From positions 10,080,292 through 10,144,291 of the forward strand of contig OX246739.1 of the NCBI GenBank assembly GCA_945910005.1: a stretch of 64,000 nt of DNA. Reading direction: 5' to 3'. Below the pieces are notes generated by a model. It searched no databases and was not told where the DNA came from. It was given only the letters and a program-made list of their open reading frames with translations. Below, one piece after another: positions 46,381 to 58,427 of the stretch. The stretch comes from Isoperla grammatica (lineage: Eukaryota > Arthropoda > Insecta > Plecoptera > Perlodidae). Every line of letters begins with the position of its first letter. Within the stretch, counting starts at the first letter, position 1. The translations under genes and the position numbers were made by a program.

Positions 46381-48251
46381 AATAATCCGTTTCAGCACCC
46401 GGCTCTTCTTTAAATCGTTAAAAACATAGCTGTTTGAATTTCCTGTTTGAATCATGTGTTGCTATACCTAGAAGAAAGTTTGCTGAACATATTGAAGTTA
46501 TATTTTCATCTGTGTTTAGCACTAGTTGTTTCTTTTGACACTTGTTTCAAGAATATATGCCGTGTGTACTAAATAAGAGCTGAAATAACTAGATATAAAC
46601 GATTACCTTGGCGAGCGTCAACTTGATTGTCAAGTGGTTAATGTATTGTGCCAGAACGAAAGAGAACAATCATATGCTGAAATATCATATATTTTAGGAA
46701 ATTTGTTCCCAACTAGAAGCTTGCCTTAATTAAAACAACAATAAAATATGTTTAAAAAGTAATAACAGTGGAATACTAATTACAATCTTCTAATTTTATA
46801 TGCCCACATTTTTGGCTTTTTAGGCCATCATGCAATTTTTGGTTTTCCAGTAGATGGAACTCTTTCTCCTCATTACACACACTATTCACTAATTACAATA
46901 AAGAGTTCCTATAACAGGAAGTAATTATATTAAATGTGACAGCTCTTCAGCTGAATAATGCAGAAAACAAGTGAAACCGCGTACCATGGCTGATTGAATT
47001 ACACAATCTACCACACACTTCGCACGCGGGTAAGGTTAAGCCATCCCACAGACATCTATATTTCTACGACATCATTATTACATGCGTCAAGTGAGGGGCA
47101 TACTGACATTAATTTGGGTAGGGACGCTCACAGCGCTGCTGTCATACGGTCTCCGATACAAATGTTCAACGTGAACAATATATATAGTATACACATTTTG
47201 GGGGGGAGGGGGGAGTTGTTGGAACTCATAAGACAGGTCATTAGTACTAAGTGTTTTTTGTATGGTATTAGAATTGTTTCTGATGCAATTAATTATTTAT
47301 TTAGTAATTCAACAGTACAATCACAGATACATATTCAGACACTTCTTGTGTGCTACAATGGTAAAAAAAATCAACTTCATATTTTATAATTGAAAAAATT
47401 ACAGTGTATTGATTTAAGCATACTATTTTGTTTATGTAAACTCATAAACCGCAATGTAGGTTGTACACTTGTCAACATATATATAATATACCAAGGGTAG
47501 GTAGTAAAAATATATTTTTGGGTTAGTTCATGGTTTCATAGTGATGTGATGCGTATTGTTATCGTATCACGTACCGGTACTGGAACGTTTAATATTTGAA
47601 ATAGTACTTGGCCCTGGGTGTAGGTAGAGTACCACACTACTAGTACTAGTGGCTGAATTCTGGCACGTGACTTAGCTTCAGTAAACACACTTCAACTTTA
47701 GTGCATGCTAATTAAAGATGATGATACATAGGATATCTAACTAAAACTACCCTTGATTTACATTTTATTTTACATAAGAAAACTAGTGAGAAAAGACATA
47801 CTGTAAAGTCAGTTACATACACGGTTTTGAAGTAATCTATATAAAACATGTAAGCTAGCACATAAGGGCATAATGACTCAACGAGCAATAAAACGACTAC
47901 TCTCCATTGAAATTGTTCAGCTGACTGATAGCTTAGATAGATATAAATAAAATAACAATCATATTGGTATCGGATGTATGTTGCAAGATTTCATCGCTCT
48001 AAGGACATTGAGCTCCTCTATACAGTTTATCATTAATCTATAAATAAATAAACAATACATATCATGATTTATGAAAATTGTATAAAAAGATACTCCTCTG
48101 TATTAATTGGCACATGTCCTGGGTACTTGCCACTCAAAGAAAACGAAAACAATTATAATAATTTCATATCATGTCCACAATCGAATGTGATATTCTGAAT
48201 ATTATACATACATAGAAAAGATAATGTTCTAATTTGCTTACCTAATGCAAA

Positions 48252-49309
48252 TTACAGATCGAGGATAGAATCTTCGTATTCACCTAAACTAAACACGTCT
48301 CCATCTGACTTGTTTGTAATCAAGCTTCTTTCAGGTTTGCTAGTACATGAAGAATGTTGCGATAGGGTTTTGCCATAGCTTACTAGATCCCCAAATACTG
48401 TAGCAGACTTGGCTTTGCGAGGTATCGTATCCAAACAAGTACTAGCTACTTTGGTGCTGGTATGGCTAAATGACTGTAGTTTCATAACGGTGCTTGCAGA
48501 TAGCTGAACGTTTGGGCGTCCAACTGCCGGTGAACGTAACTGCGGTGATGATGATGACGCTGAGGTTGTACCCAAGTCGGAAAGCTCTTGTGAATCACAC
48601 TGCAAATCTGCGCGGTCATCACTAGTATCAGTCTCACTCTCAACCGAAGACGCTTTGCACTTTTTCTTCTTAGGTTCAAAAGTAAATCTTTCTTTAAGAC
48701 TTTGCAACTTCGTTCTCATATCACTGGGGACACTGCTACTGGATGTGCTTTCATGCGAGCTGTTCAGTTCTAGATCTAAGGCAGTTTCAATGCCTTCGTC
48801 AGAACTACTTAAACTTTCCGATGTATTACTTTCCGATGAACTGCTTTCCGGGGTGTCTTTCTCGGTAACTTTCTTTCGTTTTCCTCCTTTTGCAATATTA
48901 GTATTACTGTTTACAGCTTTTTCACGACTGGAGGTTCTATCCATAGCCTCACAATTCTTCTTTGTTCCTTTTGTTCTAGTTATCATCTTCTTATTTTTAG
49001 CTTTCGAAACTTGAGTATGTTCCACAGTCTGGTAAGGAATTCTGTCCTTGCTTTTCCGTATACTCTGTAATATCTCGGTTAATTTTTCAGTCATTATCTT
49101 ATCTTTGTGGATTGGTAAAACTGCACAGTTTCTTTCATCACCCTGTACGTTGCTTGTTTCATACAGTTGCTGTTTCACACTGTTATTACTATCATCTATA
49201 TTGGATGCATCCCCAAGAGAAGAACTTTGTGAAGACTTTGACTGACTTATTCTTGACAATTCAGTTTCTAAGATGCCGTGCAAATTCAATTTTTGAAGAA
49301 TCAGTGTAA
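48252..49309 (-). CDS. MCM9: MCM9 last exon, Ser-rich C-terminal tail
   Basis: One 1058-nt exon encodes about 352 residues. It starts [13 protein letters not shown], aligning with the region just after the helicase core. It continues with long Ser/Lys/Glu-rich low-complexity sequence and ends with a short acidic-hydrophobic motif, [15 protein letters not shown], close to the end of vertebrate MCM9. The tail carries the recombination-partner contacts in vertebrates (family knowledge); no such motif is certain here. Confidence 0.85.
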
Positions 49310-52300
49310 CTGAATAGATTAAGAAAATTCCATATCAGTTTTGAATTATGTTATGAACTCTCTTCAAGTTTCACCATTAAATAGATTCAAAGTGTACTCA
49401 CTCGAATCATAACGCATTACATAAAATAATAATAATAATTAATAATATAGTTACATGAACATTGTCTTGTTCTTATTATTGTAGGCCTACTGTACCCACA
49501 TTTGGCTTGTCATGTCATCATAGAATAATGTGTCCTGTATCTATCAAATAAAACTTAAAAGTCATCAGTAGGTAAAGGTTTAAAAAACTAAAAAGATTTT
49601 AGCTTTACCTAGAATTGTTTTACAAGACAAATAATTATTAATTAATAATAATTTTTACTTTTTAGTAAAAAACCTGCCCAGGGACAATTTATCTTCCTCT
49701 TCAGGTGACTAACTAGGTATTGCTGATTGCGGTGTTTGGAATAGTTGGGAAGGAATGTCCGAGGGTTGTCAGTATGACTCAATCCCAGCAAATTCGCCTC
49801 GTGACTGAAAAACCTCAGGAAAACCCTCAGTCAGGAATCAGGATTGCCGACAGCTGGTATCGAACCAGTAACCTCCCGAGTAAGAGCCCTGTGTGCTACG
49901 CACTGAGCCATCTCTATCGGTTACACTTTACAGTGTACATACATAAAAAATAATATAATGTACCAGTAGGTACACACTATTGTTTTTACCTTGAACTTTA
50001 TACTCTTCCATTGGGTCCCCAGGGAATGATGAGTGAAGAGCATCAACTGCTCCAATCAGGGCAGCTCCTTGCATTGAGGACTCGACTAAACAGATTGCCA
50101 TGATCGCATCTTGAACTGTTACAATTTCTCGAAACATCAACTTTGCATGGGCTTGGGCCAATCTGTTAAACAAAATGTCTCGTATACTAAAAGTGAAGGT
50201 GCATATGTTATTCACTAATAGGGTGACCAGACGTCCCGAAAAATGCGGGACAGTCCCGAGTTTGACCCAAGTGTCCCGCGTCCCGAAATGTTTCATCTCG
50301 GGACGCCTTTTGTCCCGAAATTGGTAAATTCACGTTTTTCTATGATTTGAGTTTCAAAAATTACAATTTTCAAAGAGGAAAAAGGTAATCACGAAAAGAG
50401 AAGCGTCCGTGGTAAATTTGTATTTCGGCGCGCTGCCACAACTGCATGGCAGACTGTTGCGTAAATACGTCTTATTCGCTTGCGCTGCCCTAACAGCTAC
50501 AGCGCTTGCGTGCAATTGGCAATTGGCACGGCTACACCACGATTAATATGGAATAAAAATCTAAATATCGAGTAAGAAAATTGAAATACCTTAAAAACCA
50601 CTGACGCCGTTGCATTTTCAGCGAACATGTCACTTTATGACAGTGTTTACACCTGCATTGGGTTAGAGAGAAAAAAGTGCCCCGAAATTCAGTCTTGACC
50701 ATCTGGTCACCCTATTCACTAATCATTAGTTGTTAGAACGCAATGCTTACAGTGGAGAGTACATTATTCCAATAAAAGGAGTACTGTACTGTAGTATAAT
50801 TCTGTTAATTCTGGTATGAACTTCAAACTTTACCACTAAGTGACCCTTATTTTTATAATTTTTTTTTTATTTAATTTATTTTATTATTTATTCATATAAA
50901 TTTCAACTGTGAGAGCCAAATCTTATTTTTTTAATCATATACACATTTTTTTACTCAACAACCCAATTGAAAGGAATTTCATGACATTTCAACACCAAAG
51001 TCAATTAAAAACTTTGACACATGTAAATGTAGCCTAAATCTTGTTTGTTTTTTATACTAGGCCTACATACATACTTTTTAATGTTGATCAAACCATCTTG
51101 AGCAGGAATACATAATTTCAATTTCTTATAATATATTAAATAGTGAACTTAAAATATTGGTCGAAAACTGGTTTTATTTGATGACGAATTTGGTTTGTCA
51201 CTCTAATGGTGCAGTAGCCTACCCAAACTACCTGAACTACTTGATGCCATCCTAGTCAAACTGTGTTAACCTTACCTTACAATACTTTCCAGCAGTCGGA
51301 CAGTTGTACGAGCAGCATTTCGAACATCACCAGATCTCTGGGCTTGATAGTATTGGCACAAAATTGTGTTGGCAGCTTTACTCAGCACAGGCTTAAGATC
51401 CTTTATAATGGAAAAGTATGTTTGCAGTTTTTCTAAACTCCACAGTGAGCTTGTATCAGAGTTAGACGAGGTACTCTGATCAAAGTCTTTGACAGGATCT
51501 TTGTTTTGCAGAATAAACCCAGAAATGAGGCTGAAATGTGTAATTAAATTACAATCTATATAACATAACAGTACATATATAGTAGGGCTGCCCAACGATA
51601 AAAAAGATCAAATCGATATCGCGGGAAGAATTATCGATATCGTGTCGCGATATCGAACTTATCAAGAAACGTATCGATATCGGCGATATCGAAACTTTTC
51701 TCGTGTGTTTTTAGGATTTCCAGACCAGCCAGAGGCCACTTATTATAAACAACATTACCGTTATACGTAAATAAATGTTTGAACTTAAAAATGTCTTATC
51801 ATATATGTTCATTTGAGTGTATACTATTCAGAATTTAAAATATCCACAAAAAACAGTGATATTGAGGTTGGCGTGACGTGACGTAATCGTTTTCTTTCTA
51901 AACAATTAGCTTATTAGGCGCAAGTTCGATATCGCGATATGTACGATATAATAATTCTATATCGATATCGAATTATTTTTCCATTATCGATATCGTATCG
52001 AATTATCGATATCGTTGGGCAGCCCTAATATATAGTACATATATAACTAACAGTGGATGTAAAATAGGCCCATATTATAGCTCATTTCCAAAAGGAAAAT
52101 TACAAATTAGTAAATAAATACGTAGACCCAACATTTTCTTGTAGCCTACCTGTCCCAATCTTCATTTCTAGAATCCAACAATATCATCACCAAATCAAAT
52201 CGACTGAGTAACGGACTTGCTAGTGCAATGTTTACACTAATCGGCTGAGCAGGATCATACTGTCCTTTAGGGTTTGTTGCAGCCAGAATTGTGCAACGAG

Positions 52301-55300
52301 TATTTAGTTTGCATACAAGGCCAGCCTTCGCAACACTTATAGTCTGTTGTTCCATTGCTTCGTGTATGCTAGAACGGTCGTGTTCTCGTATAGAGTTAAA
52401 CTCGTCAATGCAGCAGGTGCCACCATCAGCAAGGACCAAAGCACCTGCTTCTAATTGCCATTCTCCATTTTCCTATAACCAATATTACTTTGAGTGCAAG
52501 AAGCTGTCATAAGATGGAAAAAACAGGTTGAGTACACAAAAACGATACGACGTTTGTACTATAGCTGACTATAAATGGTGCTAATTTATAGTTAGGCCTA
52601 CATATACAAAAAAATTTGCCCTCCTGATACACCAATTCGATGCATTAATTGAGCAGAAATAGTACATTATACTATCTATTGAAGTGAGCAGTGTTATGAA
52701 TTAAGCTAACATTAAATTATCTGCAGTCATTATTACTAGATAGTAGATATATACATGTATTAAAGTAGTACATAATAATAAAGTACCGGTACTGATGTAC
52801 TAGTACATGATGGTAGGCTACACAATTTTTGTATTATATACATAATTTTAAATTACAATAGAACTAGGTAACTAGGCCTATACAAATAATATGAGAACTT
52901 ACTCGAACTGCTGTAACAGTTAATCCCGCAGAAGTTGAACCAACGCCCGTGGTGAGAACAGAACGTGGGCAAACCCTGGCAGCAAATCGTAACAAATGTG
53001 ACTTTCCAGTTCCTGGGTCTCCCACTAAGAGCAGATGTGATTCCGCTCGAGTCCGGGTGCCTGACGGATCCACTTGCTGTACGCCCCCACATAAAACTAC
53101 AGCCATTGCAAGCTTTACAATGTATAATCCATAAACCTGTAGACAAAAATATGTAGTATTAAAGGCAATTCTTTACTTTCACATGCTTTACTGTAAACAC
53201 TCTTGAAAATAATATGTACTCATTTGGTTGATCATACATGAAATGTACATGAAATCAAAATAAGGCCTTGTGTGGCACGATTGTTTCATGGATTTATTCT
53301 GTATTTTCAGTGGGTGTCATTCATAAATGACACCTACTGAAAATAAGTTCTCGTGTAACCGAGAGGGTAGATACATTAGACAATAAATACAAATTTATTT
53401 ATTTATTTATTAAAAATTTGAAAGTTTTGAGCATGGTAAAATTTCATTTGCAATGTTATACTATAAACACAATATGTTTACCTGAGGGCAGATGGAAGCA
53501 ATTATATGATTTCTAGCAACAAGGGGTTCAAGCGAATGCTGTGCCCAATATTCTGCAAACTCATTTCGAGCGTCTTGGGTGATTAGTATTGCTGACTGTT
53601 GATCATTGCACACTTGAAGATGGTTTGCCTTTAAAACCAGTTCTATGTCACTGCGGTTACCGTTGCTATGTGGACGCCATCTTCTCATGACGATTCCGCT
53701 AGAACCGCAAAAATATTATGAACAAATATTGTAATTAATTAATTACAAACATGGCATGCTTATCCTAGGTAGCTACAAAAAGAAAAAGCTACAAAACTGA
53801 ATCAACCATGCATTCTGTATCAGTGTTGTTTAAAAATTAAAATACACTAGCAAGTGTTTAGTGCAAACACAGCATTTTATGGCAGCACCCCCACCAAATA
53901 TTTTCCAAGCTGCCACTGGCTACAACTCCTAGAGTCCTGGCTATGGGTTCTAAATCTTACCATATAATAATATCGTCACCTGGCTTGCAAGAATCGACTA
54001 GATCATCTTCCAATGTCACACACATTGACCGCGGTATTGTTCCAATCTTAAGTTTTGCAACTTGCTCTTGGATTTTTATTTCCTGATAGTCTTTATAATT
54101 CATGTGATCCATGGATTTGACATGGACTAAGTTTGTCCCATTACACGTATCAGGATTTGTGCACATTGTGGGTGTTGGCAAAATGTAATATTGCTCATAA
54201 TCTGCACTCACTGTGCAAAGGTGTTTACATTTCCTGCACATATATGACCGCTGAAATTCAAGCATCTTTGGAGATGTCGTTCTCACGACGGTGCCCGACA
54301 CTCGTAGAAAGTTATTTATGTCGCCATTACGTGGGAAAATTGTTCTGTGTAATTCTGGACATGTAGGTAGAGCTGCAAAATAATAATACAGGTAAACAAG
54401 TGGCAATATCAGCAAATTATAAAAACCTAGTCCTACCCTACCATAATGTGACTACCTAATAGGCCTACTTTGATTTGCATTATCACATCTACGAGACCAT
54501 CAAATTGGTTCCAAGGCTTTTAGACAAAGGTATACAAATGTACTCATGGTTGAACAATAATAAGTCAGGGCTGATCATCTTGACAGTTCCATCCAGGATG
54601 TAACCTCTGGGGTTAATTATTAAATTTACAATTAATTAGGTAGGCCTACCTACCTAGACCTATATAACCATTTTTAAATTAGGGATGTCAATACCCGGAA
54701 ATAGTTGTACCCGGGTACCCTCGCGCCGTACCCAGACTACCCGGGTAGTAAATAATACTAAATACGCGTTTTATCGTCATGGGTGTCAAATGATTCGCAA
54801 AGTTGTGGAAAGAGACAGGTTGCATTGTCTTCGATGCAAAACGATCGCAGAAGTATTCAACAAAGCTTCAAAGCTTGCGTCTTCGCTAGGGTAGGCGGTG
54901 GTCGGCTGCGTCAAAGCGATGACGTCATAGTCCGAGCTCGAACACGAGAACATGATTGCGGTAAAGCTACGACGGGCGGCGGGTGCGCTCCCTCGGACTC
55001 GCAACCGTTCCCCAGCATTCTTCCATAGGCCTACAGAAGATGATTCTAATTGGGCTTTACGTCTCATTTTTTTTTTGCAACGATGGCTAATCGCGACGAG
55101 GGGGGTTGTGGGTGTCAAGTTAAATGCCAGAAAATTGAAAAGAGCGGCTCGTACGCTCGCACAAAGACGCCACTTAGGGAAATATCGCTATGTTGAATTG
55201 ATTTCGTTTTGAACAGAAGAAGGGAACGGGTAGTACCGGGTAACGGGTATTGAAAAGTTGGAACCGTACCCGTGTGTACCGGGCGGGTAACGGGGTACCC

Positions 55301-58025
55301 GGGTACCCGTTGACATCCCTACTTTAAATATAGTATACGTAGTAGTGAATAAGATAAGTAACAACATTAAATAAACATAATATAGTATTTCATTTTCATA
55401 CCATGGACGGCACATTGTGGATTAGGCCTAAGTGGTTCATATTTAGAAAGTGGTCATAGTGCAATCTTGCGATTCATGTCAGGTATTTTCAGCATTGCGA
55501 CATATGTACGTCGTGTCAATGTTTAATTTTAATATATTTCAAATAGACTTGTATTTTTAAATGGACTTGTACATGATTCCACATGTAGTGGCTTGGTTGG
55601 CCTGTGCAAAGTTGTCACAAAATGTAGCATGCTTGTAGTACAGTACAACTACGTACATTTAAAACAATTAGGCCTAGTGCACTACAGCCCTCACTCTGTA
55701 AAAATTGTAACATGCTACAAGTAGCACGCTTCTCCCCCTCCGACTATACAGTAGTAACTTGTTGAAATTCACCTGTCATTCGGGCATGAACTTTGGTTTT
55801 TACCAAATATGTGTGCTTATTGGTTTCATCCAACAGTGATCTCTGCGCTGCCACCAAAGCTTTGTCGCAGAGAGGTAGTACACGGCTTGGACTTGAAAGA
55901 ATTCCATCACCTAGCTCAGTACTGGTTTCAAAAAGTGTAACAAAGCTGTAAAAGAACAAATATATATGACATTAGTATTATACTAGTTAGTCGACAATGG
56001 ATTGGGTCTCAACTTGCAATGATTTATGAATGGTCGAACTTAAGTTAAATGCTATCTTACTGTGTGACAATACTCATTACCACCCAGCTGTAAACACGTT
56101 GTCACACCCCCACCCCACACAGCTTAGTGCAATGGGGCTTTAGTGCAATGCAAGCTATACAGGGAGGGTAGACCATGTTGAGCGACTGGAGAGGGAGATT
56201 TGGAAGACTGATGTGAGAAAGTGCTCCTTCCTGGTAGGACGGTGGTAGATTGGAATGGTCTGGCTGAAGGTGTGGCGGGATAGGGGAAGTCAAAGCCTTA
56301 TGACAAATCTGCAGCTGTGCCCCTATAGGGAGAACTTCTTTATCCGCTCTGATCGTGCCAACGGACGAGGGAAACGGGAAGGTCAGCCGAGGAGAGAGAG
56401 ATGAAGAACGGTGAAGAAAAACAAGAGAAGGAAGGAAGAAAAACAGAGGGATGGAACGCGAACGTCACCAGCAACAGAGAAACTTAATCCAAAAGTAAAG
56501 TGTCCTTGAACAGTTTTTTGTGATTTGTCACTGTACACTGAGAACCCAGATGAAATTAAGAACAAAGATTTAAAAATAGTTGGCTGGCCGAAAGAAGCAC
56601 AATTTATCTGTAGGCTATATAGTAGGGTGATAAGATAAGATATATGTATAGGGTGAGAGAAAGATTGTACATACTTCACAGTTAACGAAAAGTGTTTGGA
56701 ATCATCATCAGTGTGTAAAATCTCAAGCAGTTCATCCTTGTGATGGGTTAACGTAAAATCTCGGAACAAATCTGCAACAGAAGAATTAGTCATTTATTGT
56801 AGGCCTACATGCAAACACAATTCAGGATACTAAATAGGGTGAAGAATACATGCCGTCATGATTCAGGCAGCACCTTCCTAATTTTAATGATATCACTTCA
56901 TATAATGAAATAATACGAAAGTAGGATAACGTGATCTGTATTATCGAGTGTAAATACGGTTGTTTAGCGGAGTGTCTATACGTACGACAGGTCGGACGGA
57001 CGGCCAGTGAAAAGCAGCCAAATGGCAATCATTGTCGAGGGCTTAGCCTAGGGAGCAAGTAGGCCTAGGCCTAGGCCTAGACCTAGGCTGGAAGATAAAT
57101 CCTTAGGCCCTAGTCATTACTGAACTGCAATGGCCTTCGGCCCTAGGGAGCCCTATATTTGATAACAAAGTAGTTTAAAATTCTTTATAGACTCTGATTC
57201 AACGTTGTCGGACGTCGGACGTATAGTCATGCTCTCCTTGACCATCTGCCGTTGGATGTATTGCGCAAACTCAGCTGTACGCCCGGCATTCCGTCGGACG
57301 TATAGACGTGGCCGTTGTTTAGTTGTTTTCACAGACAACTAGGCTATGAGTTTATCATAACGCTATATAAGGAAATAAAATATTCAATAACTGCTATCAC
57401 ACTGCAAATCGAACCCCAGCTTTCTGACAAGTGGGAGACCTAAGTTCGATTCCCCCACAAGGTCTATAGCTCAATGTTTTGCCAGAATCACATCTGGTAA
57501 TATAAGATAAGGACTTGGTTAGACACCCACGTGACACGTGATCATGCCACATGTGATTATGGCGAAACGTCGAGCTACAGGGTGCAGACCTCGGCTGCAA
57601 TAGGGCCTAGTCTACTGAAACAAGTGACTGAATGTCCCAGAAAACAATTTAGAGATATCAAATATGTCCACAAAAACATCCATACCAAATAACCTTTGTT
57701 CCAAAACGTTTCCTATGCCTAGCCTTGCTAAAGCCCTATCAGACGTTGTAGACACCGTGGTTGCAAGCCTAGGCCTAGGCTTATGCCACAATGCTTATGC
57801 CAGGCCTAAAAGTACACAAAAACTAGGTAGGCCTAGCCTAGACCCTAGGCCTACATAACCTCGAATTACAATTAAGCCAATGCTTAAAAAATGCGTCGTC
57901 CATCGTAAAATTGTAATCATCCCTACAATTTGTATCTAAAAATTGTGATAATAGATTACTTATCAAAGTGTAGGCCTAGGCCTAGGCTTATTACCTGTAA
58001 GTTTAATATTATCGTTCTGCTCCAT
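48252..58025 (-). CDS. MCM9: DNA helicase MCM9, complete, 10 exons
   Basis: Exons in coding order on the minus strand: 58025-57995, 56771-56675, 55945-55773, 54372-53961, 53698-53482, 53136-52903, 52472-52150, 51530-51276, 50162-49990, 49309-48252 (stop 48254-48252). Total 2973 nt, about 990 aa; human is 1143. Every junction keeps frame with GT-AG sites. Seen in order: N-terminal MCM domain, C4 zinc finger (CRKC...C...C), Walker A GDPGTGKS, Walker B CCIDEFNS, arginine-finger block [11 protein letters not shown]+ lid with SSMQGAAL, and a Ser-rich tail ending [17 protein letters not shown]. Family role: with MCM8 it forms a hexameric helicase for homologous recombination at crosslinks and breaks and for mismatch repair, not for origin licensing. 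The long C-terminal tail distinguishes it from MCM8 and MCM2-7. Confidence 0.95.
49720..49925 (-). repeat. tRNA-derived SINE
   Basis: The minus strand has a tRNA-like head at 49920-49847. CCGATAG and CTGTCGG form a seven-pair acceptor stem (one G-T). TGGCTCAGTGCG matches the A box and GGTTCGATACC the B box, with a CTGG/CCAG T stem. A non-tRNA body follows toward 49720 (CAGTCACGAGGCG...). It lies in the last MCM9 intron, same strand as the gene. Confidence 0.75.
50219..50714. mobile_element. hAT-type MITE, 496 bp, 8-bp TSD
   Basis: The ends TAGGGTGACCAGA and TCTGGTCACCCTA are perfect inverted repeats, flanked by the perfect duplication TTCACTAA at 50211-50218 and 50715-50722. TCCCG/CGGGA is repeated near the left end. 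It has no transposase. It lies in an MCM9 intron, about 50 nt from an acceptor site. Confidence 0.93.
51583..52027. mobile_element. hAT-type MITE, 445 bp, 8-bp TSD
   Basis: The ends TAGGGCTGCCCAACGAT and ATCGTTGGGCAGCCCTA are perfect inverted repeats, flanked by the perfect duplication ATATATAG at 51575-51582 and 52028-52035. Both subterminal regions are packed with ATCGATATCG. It makes up most of the 619-bp MCM9 intron it occupies. Confidence 0.95.
52150..53136 (-). CDS. MCM9: MCM9 AAA+ ATPase core exons
   Basis: Exon 53136-52903 carries Walker A ([11 protein letters not shown]) and [20 protein letters not shown]. Exon 52472-52150 carries Walker B with DEFNS, the sensor-1 Asn in [11 protein letters not shown], and [10 protein letters not shown]. 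All catalytic residues expected of an active MCM ATPase are present. Confidence 0.95.
53302..53345. repeat. 20-bp-stem hairpin
   Basis: TATTTTCAGTGGGTGTCATT and its complement are separated by the loop CATA, with a single G/T mismatch in 20 pairs. It lies in an MCM9 intron. It is too short and tight for a normal microRNA precursor. Confidence 0.8.
54680..55321. mobile_element. hAT-type MITE, 642 bp
   Basis: It starts TAGGGATGTCAA and ends TTGACATCCCTA, with a 7-of-8 matching duplication (TTTTAAAT 54672-54679, CTTTAAAT 55322-55329). GGGTACCC and ACCCGGGTA recur near both ends. It lies in the MCM9 intron between exons 3 and 4. Confidence 0.88.
57995..58025 (-). CDS. MCM9: MCM9 first coding exon, 31 nt
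   Basis: ATG at 58025-58023 is followed by ten codons ([10 protein letters not shown]) and one base before a GTAATA donor. It joins to exon 2 as ...[22 protein letters not shown], matching the start of vertebrate MCM9 in position and spacing. A start inside exon 2's own upstream sequence would need to ignore a good TTGCAG acceptor. Confidence 0.8.
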
Positions 58026-58427
58026 GTCAACAAACCAAAACTGATTTCAATTTTGTTTGGCGGGCGCTTGTTGTTGGCTGGCGGTTGGCGCACACTCTGC
58101 ACAGCCGACTGGATGGGTTAACCAGCGCTCCCACAACATTGAGCGGGCAATGGATTCAAACTCTGTTCATTCTACGCAACGCAGGCGGTGGGATAGGGTG
58201 ATCGAATGGATGGAGTTGAAATGTCATAAATTTTCGTTTTCTGTTGTATTCGTAAGGTGTTCGATTTATATGTGTCTTATAGTAGGCCTTTATTATTAGT
58301 GTCGTTTAAAAACGATACACCCAAGTGTTTGAGGACAATACTGTGGTAAGAAAGTATGGATATCTAATAAGTACGACCATAGATTTGTGGCAGAGGCCTA
58401 GGCCTACCCTACCCCAGATCATTAAAG
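58026..58427. promoter_or_regulatory. Bidirectional promoter region, MCM9/RASA1
   Basis: Only 402 bp separate the start codons of MCM9 (minus) and RASA1 (plus). No TATA box is obvious. GGCCTAGGCCTAC occurs at 58395-58408 and further TAGGCC repeats lie on both sides. Shared or divergent transcription is inferred from the spacing. Confidence 0.6.

Larger units (their letters stand above)
41001..48251. other. Convergent intergenic DNA upstream of MCM9 stop
   Basis: No gene is recognised. Besides the inverted repeats and minisatellite listed separately, there is a short hairpin at 44995-45055 (CATGGACTTCTAATAGTAA and its complement) and a G-rich run near 47198. The MCM9 3' UTR should lie just below 48252. 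Confidence 0.4.

Noticed and set aside
46041..46429. Overlapping open frames as genes
   Set aside because: They are translations of a 43-bp minisatellite in several frames.
49847..49920. Functional tRNA gene
   Set aside because: The anticodon stem is not convincing, and a non-tRNA body continues after the head, as in a SINE.
57400..57470. tRNA gene or SINE head (AGTTCGATTCCC and GGGGTTCGATT on opposite strands)
   Set aside because: B-box-like words occur on both strands but no acceptor or D stem could be drawn.
57540..57600. Second hammerhead-like motif (GTGATCA...GGCGAAACGTCGAG)
   Set aside because: The core has two mismatches, a bulge before stem II, and a cleavage-site strand that does not close properly; it may be chance.
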